This document shows, piece by piece, positions 49,437 to 55,711 of a DNA stretch of 64,000 nucleotides. The notes beneath the pieces are model-generated. The model was given only the letters and a program-made list of their open reading frames with translations, did not search any database and was not told the origin of the DNA. The position numbers and the translations under genes are program-made. This DNA is from Nitrobacteraceae bacterium AZCC 2146 (GTDB lineage: Bacteria > Pseudomonadota > Alphaproteobacteria > Rhizobiales > Xanthobacteraceae), in the NCBI GenBank assembly GCA_036924855.1, contig JBAGRP010000001.1, forward strand, positions 4,402,001-4,466,000, written 5' to 3'. Numbering within the stretch: the stretch's first letter is position 1; each line of letters starts with the position of its first letter.

Positions 49437-49729
49437 TGGGGCACGTCAACAAAGTCAGCCACGTGTTCACTCTCAGCCATGTCGCTGAGATGTTCGGTGA
49501 AGACGAGGAATGGCTGTTCGAGGTCGCCGAAGAAATGGACACCGAGGATGGCCAGCTATGGGTCGTCGGCGTCGGTGAAGACGGGGTGATGGCGTTCACC
49601 GATGACGGGATCGAGAACCTCAAAGAGCTGATCGCAATCCACAAGGACACCCCCAGCATCATCGAAAAACGCCGCCAAGCGCTCGCCGCGATGATGAAGC
49701 CGAAGACCGAAGAGCCCGACGAGATCTAA
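49436..49729 (+). CDS. Fourth ORF of IS66 element 2, unknown function
   Basis: 97-aa protein starting at an ATG that shares its A with the tnpC stop codon (TGATG), so it is probably translated by reinitiation. It is acidic and mostly helical, with VFTLSHVAEMFGEDEEWLFE resembling a helix-turn-helix-like segment, then DTEDGQLWVVGVGEDGVMAF. It lies inside the right end of the IS and moves with it. It may help transposition, but no function is shown. Confidence 0.8.
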   Translation: MGHVNKVSHVFTLSHVAEMFGEDEEWLFEVAEEMDTEDGQLWVVGVGEDGVMAFTDDGIENLKELIAIHKDTPSIIEKRRQALAAMMKPKTEEPDEI

Positions 49730-49816
49730 CCGCTAACCGGATAGATCAGCGCGCTTGCGGCCTACAGCGCATGGTTACTAATAGCCGTCAAGACCAAACC
49801 GAGACGCGTCCATCAT

Positions 49817-50355
49817 GGGGCGGCGTCTTAAGTCTCTCCCTTCTGACTGCCTGTTCGGTCTTGTGCCGATCACAAGGGCCGACCGGCCTCGGCGTAGCTC
49901 GACTTGAGCTTCTGGCTCGTCGCATTCGAGGGAAAGCTTGACGCTGAAGTTCGGTGTTCAAGACTCGCAGATTGAGCAAGCGCCGATCCGGCGTACCCGT
50001 TCGTCCGCAAACAGCACCATTGTGCTCGCGTGCCGACTCCCCAACGATGGTTAAGCCAACTAAACCTTAGTATGGCTTAGCGACCAGAGCCAAACGATCG
50101 CAACCAACTAAGATTTCAGCGCGCTTTTGCATGCGTCCTGGCTCACACGCTCCGTAAGAGCCGAGTTTTACTCGGCTGCTTCCCTCGACATCAGCTGTTG
50201 CTATCCACCGCGCCAACCTCGTTACCTATGACCAAAAGAGTATCAAGAGACGCAGAGCAAGAACTAAACCAAGGCTCATTGACGACAACTACGGGAGTAA
50301 GTCGCTGTACAAACATGCAGTAGATCGTTCTGCGCAAGTCATCGAAGATACGTCC
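49817..50355. other. Gap with two hairpins
   Basis: No gene is supported. It holds an AT-rich hairpin at 50052-50079 (arms taagcca-actaa and ttagt-a-tggctta around acc) and a 7-bp hairpin at 50159-50177 (agccgag / ctcggct around tttta). Neither is followed by a clear T-run. Confidence 0.5.
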
Positions 50356-50700
50356 ATGAGATTGGCATTGCAAAAGGCGGCATGCATGGCGCGGATGGCA
50401 ATTGTGGTGTTTATTCTCTTGCTGTCGGCGCCGGAGGCGATGAGCGCGCCGAACTGCGATCAAGCGTTGAAGGCGGCGGCCTCTCAGCTTCTCGCACCTA
50501 CGAAGCTGGGCAGAATGGCTTATTTGTCTAATGACGAGAAATGCCGTGTCATCGCCAAGCAATTCGTCGAGGCAGTAACGGTTCGCCAAGTTGCCTCAAC
50601 CTGCCAGGAACGTGCGGGCCACCAACGCGCTCTCGAACTCCTTGATGAACAAATTCAGACATTCAACGACCGGCTTGCCGAACAGTCGTGCACTCAATGA
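50356..50700 (+). CDS. Small exported protein, unknown function
   Basis: 114-aa protein with a signal peptide (MARMAIVVFILLLSAPEAMS, cleavage near AMSA-PN). The mature part is helical with paired cysteines (NCDQALKAAASQL, EKCRVIAKQFVEA, STCQERAGHQ, SCTQ), the look of a small periplasmic four-Cys helical protein. An internal ATG at 50386 could be the true start. It heads a run of four short plus-strand genes. Confidence 0.55.
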   Translation: MRLALQKAACMARMAIVVFILLLSAPEAMSAPNCDQALKAAASQLLAPTKLGRMAYLSNDEKCRVIAKQFVEAVTVRQVASTCQERAGHQRALELLDEQIQTFNDRLAEQSCTQ

Positions 50701-50748
50701 CCCCGAACTGAATTCCTACCATCCCTAAACGATCCAACGGATAAGCAC

Positions 50749-50964
50749 ATGAAACTCACCGCAATAGCACTGGCTTGGACGTTCGTACTCCCGAGTATGT
50801 TCGCGTTTGCAGATCCGGTTCGCCATAAGGCGAGCGTCAGGAACCGCCACGTCTATCGCGGACCTGCGCGAATTGGATCAGATGCTTTGAATCCAAACTA
50901 TGAAGATCCGAACAGCGATGCAGACGGTCCAACCACATTGAGCGGAACCGGCTCCTCCAGTTAG
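50749..50964 (+). CDS. Small exported protein, unknown function
   Basis: 71-aa protein with an N-terminal signal peptide (KLTAIALAWTFVLPSMFAFA, cleavage near AFA-DP). The short mature part is polar and ends in DADGPTTLSGTGSSS. No conserved domain is recognised. Confidence 0.5.
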   Translation: MKLTAIALAWTFVLPSMFAFADPVRHKASVRNRHVYRGPARIGSDALNPNYEDPNSDADGPTTLSGTGSSS

Positions 50965-51011
50965 GGCGGCGCGCCGCCTGGCACGAGAGACCACAATTAG
51001 GAGGAGTCCGA

Positions 51012-51122
51012 GTGCTTCTTTGCGTTCGGTCAGCCGGAAGAAGAATTGATCTAATCTCCGCGGGCTTATGCCTTTGGGGAACCATCCTCGGGCTTGCGCT
51101 CCAGTACCTCGTCGCTCTCTAA
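51012..51122 (+). CDS. 36-aa membrane protein
   Basis: GTG start preceded by a strong AGGAGGAG ribosome site, ending in TAA at 51120-51122. It reads LLCVRSAGRRIDLISAGLCL then WGTILGLALQYLVAL, with one hydrophobic helix. It ends 9 bp before the PepSY-like gene, so the two are likely co-expressed. Confidence 0.5.
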   Translation: MLLCVRSAGRRIDLISAGLCLWGTILGLALQYLVAL

Positions 51123-51131
51123 GAGTAGCCA

Positions 51132-51746
51132 ATGTCAAAGAAACAACTGATCGTGGCCTTGTTGTCGCTGCTGGTCTGCGAGCCCTCGTACGCCCGTGCT
51201 GCCCGGGATGATACATCCACGTCCGCCCAAGAGAAAGATGGAAACGACCATGGACTTAACGACGAGACGATAAGCCGTGAACTTGAGCTGTTCCGGGCGG
51301 CGGAAGTATCGTTGCGCCAAGCGCTGAGGGTAGCTGAAACACTCCACATGGGCTCGAGGATCGTGGATATCAGTTTCGACGGAACTTCCGATTCACCTGT
51401 GTATCGAGTAAAAACGTTCCACGAAGATCGTATCTGGGAAGATATGATCGACGCAAAAACGGGGAAGGTTGCTGGTAATGCAAGGGTGTCCCACTTGAGC
51501 GAGTTGGACCTAGAGGGTCGACTTAACTTGATTGCCCTGCAATCTGTCCGCCAACAGCTTGTAGACGCCGTTCTAGTAGCCGAGGACAACACGTCAGGAA
51601 AGGCGATCAGCGGCGGACTGATGAGCGAAGCCGGTAAGCTGAATTTCGTGATCGTGATTTTATCCGGCACGAACCTAAAGCAGGTCATTCTCGAGCCGCC
51701 CAGTGCCAATGGCATGGAAGAATCACGTGCGCGTCGCTCACGATGA
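51132..51746 (+). CDS. Exported PepSY-like domain protein
   Basis: 204-aa protein with signal peptide (SKKQLIVALLSLLVCEPSYA). Residues about 58-115 form a PepSY-like unit (SLRQALRVAETLHMGSRIVD, VYRVKTF, WEDMIDAKTGKVAGNA). PepSY domains are thought to regulate or inhibit proteases or bind cofactors in the periplasm. It is the last of four small genes that share direction and features. Confidence 0.6.
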   Translation: MSKKQLIVALLSLLVCEPSYARAARDDTSTSAQEKDGNDHGLNDETISRELELFRAAEVSLRQALRVAETLHMGSRIVDISFDGTSDSPVYRVKTFHEDRIWEDMIDAKTGKVAGNARVSHLSELDLEGRLNLIALQSVRQQLVDAVLVAEDNTSGKAISGGLMSEAGKLNFVIVILSGTNLKQVILEPPSANGMEESRARRSR

Positions 51747-51855
51747 TTTCTAACGGATGGACGAGGTGAAATGCTGCGAAAGCGGCTTGAACCAAGGCCA
51801 GATCGACGCCGGCGTGCTCCACGGTCATTTTCCGGCGGTTCGAGAAACGCCTGAC

Positions 51856-52041
51856 TGTGAATAAGCACTGTACCCCGGGTTACCTGAGAGCCAACCTGTT
51901 GATCTAGTTCGTGAACTAGATAGACAGCCGGGGTCCCGATCGGCGCCGATCCGGACCCCACCCCGAACGAATTTCCTCGTGCTACGTCAAAACATTGCGG
52001 CTATCCGAGTTGGGGTCCCGCCGCTTCGGTGCTTATTCACA
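51856..52041. repeat. 186-bp palindromic repeat element, copy 2 (MITE-like)
   Basis: Bounded by inverted termini TGTGAATAAGCAC-G (left tgtgaataagcactg; right cggtgcttattcaca). Inside are atctagttc-gt-gaactagat, the perfect palindrome gatcggcgccgatc, and ggggtccc blocks that can pair. It has no coding capacity. A near-identical copy lies at 26973-27151. The 5-bp flanks (ctgac / ctagt) do not match, so no target duplication is evident. It could be a MITE, an IS end-pair, or an end of the Tn7-like element whose tniQ stops about 215 bp away. Confidence 0.85.
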
Positions 52042-52256
52042 CTAGTGCCGCGGCATGCGGCCCCAGGCCCCGTCCAAATCGCTTGCGGGGCGCATGGGCT
52101 TGACGGCGGACCGGTCAGGGGCCGGAGGCAACTGTCGCGAATGGTTGGACGACTATGAAATACTAGTCACATGGCCGAGACCGGCATTTGATGCTCGCGA
52201 TATCGTCGGCGGGATAGTCAGTATAGCCCTTGTCGCGGCTCACACGGAGCGCATGC

Positions 52257-54626
52257 TTATCGGACGGGGAGAGCGCTAACTGTTTGAGTCCGCCGTCGAT
52301 AGTTTCCGTCTGAATCTTGAAAGTAGTCCAGTTTCTTCATAAAACGGAAGATTGAGTTAGCACTCACTTTGACGCCTTCATTTTCCAGAAGACGCATGAT
52401 TTCTCTACGCGTTAGCTTCGGGTTCTCTTCGATGATCAAGTGGAGCCTATTGCGGCACCCGTCCAGTTTTGTGTTGCTAGTGATCTGGCCGCTCGCTCGA
52501 TACTCTTCAAGCCATTTGACAACTAACCTGAGCCTACAGCCCATGTGTCTGCTGACGTAGCCGACAGGAGATCCGGCTAAAACGGCCTCGACAACCTGCT
52601 TCTTCTCCTCGATCGAGTAAAATCTTCCTTCTCTGGTAAGCTTTTGCAGCAACGGAGGTTGAAATGGTATCACCCCATCAAATGCCTTGCGATTGAAAAT
52701 CAGAATTGGCCCATCGAATTGGAATTCCGGCTCCACGCCGTGCGAGCGCAGCCAACGATTTAATTCGTGATAGGCATTGAACACCGTCCTTTCGAGCATC
52801 TCTGGGCCGAAGATGTATTTCTTCGCTGCTGCCTCGATCTCCGCGCGCTTATAAATGTGGACGCCGCCTGCGATCCGTGGATTCAGCAGTCCAGCACCAG
52901 ACATCGGCCCGATCACGGCTAGGTTCGCTACGCCCAGTATCTGCGCAGCTTGCTCCCTACTCACCCACTTCTCCCGCCTCCCCTTCTCTGTGCCTCCGGC
53001 ATTTTCCACGGCTCTACAGAATTCGTTCAGATCGTCTATGGCGACGTTGCGCCGCCAGTCATTCGATCTGCTGCCCGAGCGCCGGACGACGATATCTCCG
53101 GTTAGAATGAGACTGATGATAGTCGCCCAAGAATCATGCGAACCAAAAGTCCGCACGGCGGAGAACATCTGGATACTCGTAGAATTCGCTTTTTTTGGTC
53201 GAGCTCGTTTTTTGATGGCAATTAGGACCGCGTTGATCGACGACCGGGTGAAATGAGCTTTGTTACCAAGCATGGCAACGGTAGCGCCAGTTGTACGCTC
53301 AATAATTTTCCGTTCTGCGAGTTCCGTCAACACCGCAGACGAGACTTTTAGCATGCCCCGTGCAGTCCTTTCGCTGACTGCCCCCTTGTAACACGCGATG
53401 AACGGCGCCACCTCTGTACGTCTCATCTGAATTGGTGCTGTTGCCCCAAATACGCGCTTTGTCGCCACGTGCCCGCTGTCGGCCAAGCGCTTAAGCACAA
53501 CGTCTCTTAGGCCGAACTCCCCATTGAGTTCGTTAATATTCAGCCATTCATCGCTTACATGGCGTCCTATTTGTGTAGTGCGCCTTCTGACCAGGCTGAC
53601 GTTTTGCGTCCGCGCGAGATCACGCTCGATAGCTGTCTTTACGTGTGAGCGAACTGCCGGAGCAATACGTCGGTCACCGGCGATCGCGGCGAGCGGCCCC
53701 AGCTCCTTGAAGACGCCGTGCGACGCCGGTCGCTGACTCATGAAAACCCTCATGGCGTCAGCGACGTTTCCAAAGTCACTCTCGCCACCGATGAGCGCGC
53801 GCACGGCCAAGGCGAGTCGGTCCGGGGTCAGTTCAGCGAACTCGTCGACCGTCTTGGGCCGCCCGACCCTGTGGGTTCGGCGAGCGTTGGCCGGCGACAG
53901 GACGCTCGCGATTGAGATAACCGCATCAAATAAATCAGAGCTCGTCGCGGAGCTCAGCTCGTCAGGAACAAGCCGCATCGCCGCCGCTCGTTTTTCAAGG
54001 CTAGGATCTACCAAGCCTACGACGAAGTTTACAGCTTCCTCGTCATCGACTTCGATAATCGGCTGAGGAAAGTCGCGGAGATCTGTGGAGAGCCCCTGCT
54101 CCTTAGCACATTTGTCGCATCTGAAAGGTCCATACATTGTCGACCATCCCAGCCTGCTTTTACAGATCGGGCATCGATCGAGCAGGCGTTCCCTCGTATC
54201 GGGATCGAAGGAAAACGGTCTCAGATCCCAAATCGCCTTGTGATGCGGTGAGATCGACAACGAGCGCGGCGAGACACGGCGGATCTCCGCTTCGAAATAT
54301 TGCGCGCGAATCTTCGTGCCGAAGAACTCGATGGTCAACTCTTCTGCATGCTCGAACGTTCCCCAGGGATAGAGCCTCGCGCGAAACTGCTCGGGGTCGA
54401 CTTTAAACAGCCTCGCGAGACCGTCCACATCCTCGGTTGTCAGATTATACGGCCGCGGCCGTTGTTTGGCATGAACCTTTCCTATCAGGTTGAACGCCAA
54501 ATAGAGGCTGTTGCAGACAGTTCTGCTCAGAGCACGGCTCACGTACCCTAACAGGCTCTCGTCTGGAATAGGACGGGGCATCTCGGCAACGAACGGTCGA
54601 ATGTTTCCTAATTTAACTTCGGGCAA
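52257..54626 (-). CDS. tniQ: TniQ-family target-site selector with C-terminal HTH extension
   Basis: 789-aa protein, longer than usual TniQ/TnsD. The N-terminus has the TniQ pattern (PIPDESLLGYVSRAL, 19-33) and a zinc ribbon C152-x2-C155 ... C170-x2-C173 (RCPICKSRLG, RCDKCAKE). The middle is mostly helical with a possible HTH (SREQAAQILGVANLAVIG). The last 110 residues look like paired helix-turn-helix domains of IS630-type transposases (SIEEKKQVVEAVLAGSPVG, RLRLVVKWLEEYRASGQ, then LTRREIMRLLENEGVKVSAN). TniQ/TnsD proteins bind the target and recruit TnsC; the added HTHs suggest sequence-specific recognition. It starts 6 bp after the tnsC stop. Confidence 0.85.
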   Translation of the reverse strand: MPEVKLGNIRPFVAEMPRPIPDESLLGYVSRALSRTVCNSLYLAFNLIGKVHAKQRPRPYNLTTEDVDGLARLFKVDPEQFRARLYPWGTFEHAEELTIEFFGTKIRAQYFEAEIRRVSPRSLSISPHHKAIWDLRPFSFDPDTRERLLDRCPICKSRLGWSTMYGPFRCDKCAKEQGLSTDLRDFPQPIIEVDDEEAVNFVVGLVDPSLEKRAAAMRLVPDELSSATSSDLFDAVISIASVLSPANARRTHRVGRPKTVDEFAELTPDRLALAVRALIGGESDFGNVADAMRVFMSQRPASHGVFKELGPLAAIAGDRRIAPAVRSHVKTAIERDLARTQNVSLVRRRTTQIGRHVSDEWLNINELNGEFGLRDVVLKRLADSGHVATKRVFGATAPIQMRRTEVAPFIACYKGAVSERTARGMLKVSSAVLTELAERKIIERTTGATVAMLGNKAHFTRSSINAVLIAIKKRARPKKANSTSIQMFSAVRTFGSHDSWATIISLILTGDIVVRRSGSRSNDWRRNVAIDDLNEFCRAVENAGGTEKGRREKWVSREQAAQILGVANLAVIGPMSGAGLLNPRIAGGVHIYKRAEIEAAAKKYIFGPEMLERTVFNAYHELNRWLRSHGVEPEFQFDGPILIFNRKAFDGVIPFQPPLLQKLTREGRFYSIEEKKQVVEAVLAGSPVGYVSRHMGCRLRLVVKWLEEYRASGQITSNTKLDGCRNRLHLIIEENPKLTRREIMRLLENEGVKVSANSIFRFMKKLDYFQDSDGNYRRRTQTVSALPVR

Positions 54627-54632
54627 AGTCGT

Positions 54633-55700
54633 TTACACCTTAAGTTTCTTCGACATCTCGCGGATGGCAGCGTTTGTCGTCGGCTTCGTGTTCGATTTGA
54701 AGGGGTCATAGATGCCCGCTATCGGATTGCCGTCGTCGTCCTTCTGATCCGCCTTCCAGGTCCAGAATCCATGTTTGATGTCGTCCCATCCTATGGAGCG
54801 GCGGCCATCGCGTTGTGAGATGCGTAGTGCCAGCATCAAGACCCTGCTAACGACGCCGACGACGCCATCCGCGAGGTCATAGATCTTGGCTCGGCTATCG
54901 ATATCGTCGATTAGCCCGATCCGTTTGTCGATGATACCAAGGTCGGCCATCTCTCGCTCGACGCGCCCGACAAACTTGAAGAAGTATTCGTAATCTTGCT
55001 CATCGCTCAGGCTCGCTGGCTCTAACGAGATTTCGTCAAATTTTCGGCTATTAAGCTCGGCATCAACTTGGAAGAGCAAATGCGCATCCTTGGTACCCAT
55101 CACTACGATCGAGAAGACGCCGTCGTTGACGAGGCTTTTTATGGCGACAGCCATAGTGGCCGCGTTCGCGCGCTTGTCGCGCCCAAGCATATTATGGACC
55201 TCATCCAAGACGACAATATGCGTGCCGGCTCCGCGGGCTACCTTCCGGATCGCGTCCATTGCTGCTTTGTGCGAGAAGTTGGCGACCCGCCTTTGCATAA
55301 GTTCCGCCTGAGGATCTCCAAAGGCTTCCAAGATCTGGACCTGCAGTTGCTTGGCTGTCCGCGTGCTTGCCCGACACTTGACCATTAGCACCGGTCGGTT
55401 TCCCCGGCGTCTGCGTTTCAGTTTTTCGGCGATACTCTCCATGGAGGTTGTCTTCGTCGAACCGGTCGGGCCGATGATTGGGAGGGCCCACAGCTCCGTG
55501 TAGGTGATGCTCTGCCGGAGCTCCTCCGCTTCCTTCTCCCGAAGGAGATCGTCCGCAACCAAGACTTCCGTGTCGGCGAGCATCTCAAGTATGCGTTCCT
55601 CGATCAGGTCGAGGCGACGGTTCTTGACCACCAAAGTCTTAAGCTTCGCGCGCAGCTCCGCGTTGCTCTCGCGCGCGTTGTTCTTCATTGCTGTCGTCAT
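54633..55700 (-). CDS. tnsC: TnsC/TniB-like AAA+ transposition regulator
   Basis: 355-aa ATPase. Walker A is GPTGSTKT at 77-84 (an unusual Ser-Thr where TniB normally has Gly-Ser-Gly) and Walker B HIVVLDEVHNM near 161-171; sensor 1 region VVMGTKDAHLLF follows. TnsC-type proteins form filaments on DNA and link TniQ to the transposase. ATG 55700 is chosen; the frame extends to 55730, which would overlap tnsB. The C-terminus has a basic tail (KPTTNAAIREMSKKLKV). Confidence 0.85.
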   Translation of the reverse strand: MTTAMKNNARESNAELRAKLKTLVVKNRRLDLIEERILEMLADTEVLVADDLLREKEAEELRQSITYTELWALPIIGPTGSTKTTSMESIAEKLKRRRRGNRPVLMVKCRASTRTAKQLQVQILEAFGDPQAELMQRRVANFSHKAAMDAIRKVARGAGTHIVVLDEVHNMLGRDKRANAATMAVAIKSLVNDGVFSIVVMGTKDAHLLFQVDAELNSRKFDEISLEPASLSDEQDYEYFFKFVGRVEREMADLGIIDKRIGLIDDIDSRAKIYDLADGVVGVVSRVLMLALRISQRDGRRSIGWDDIKHGFWTWKADQKDDDGNPIAGIYDPFKSNTKPTTNAAIREMSKKLKV

Positions 55701-55711
55701 CGTTGTCCCAC

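Larger units (their letters stand above)
46881..49778 (+). mobile_element. IS66-family insertion sequence 2, complete, with fourth ORF
   Basis: 2898-bp element flanked by an exact 8-bp target duplication TAATAGCC (46873-46880 and 49779-49786). The ends start gta-c (left gtatcgctcc; right, reading inward, gtaaccatgc) with only imperfect inverted repeats. It carries tnpA, tnpB, tnpC and, overlapping the tnpC stop, a 98-aa extra ORF inside the right end. The element interrupts a kinase pseudogene. Confidence 0.93.
46575..49816 (-). pseudogene. Trifunctional kinase N-terminal remnant, split by IS66 element 2
   Basis: Two pieces on the minus strand: 49787-49816 (MMDASRFGLD) and 46575-46880. Removing the insertion and one copy of the 8-bp duplication joins them in frame as GLDGYYNVEVLCEDGQRVFC, matching the start of the intact paralogs (GNGAFQVLWADGERVFC). 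After a frameshift near 46800 it continues as VLAVMPALRQAMRAILDRHT, HEYELRNELDG and SEPLDRLIGAPMEMGCF, and homology ends near 46575. The gene was therefore already a short or decaying N-terminal fragment of the kinase-like domain, later hit by the IS. Confidence 0.88.

Noticed and set aside
51856..52041. Definite end of the Tn7-like element
   Set aside because: The termini are TGT...ACA, but the second copy at 27 kb stands alone without tns genes and no 5-bp duplication is seen, so it is listed only as a repeat.
52042..52256. Transposon left end with repeated TnsB sites
   Set aside because: Three weak TCGCG-containing matches were seen but they vary and have irregular spacing; not enough to call an end.
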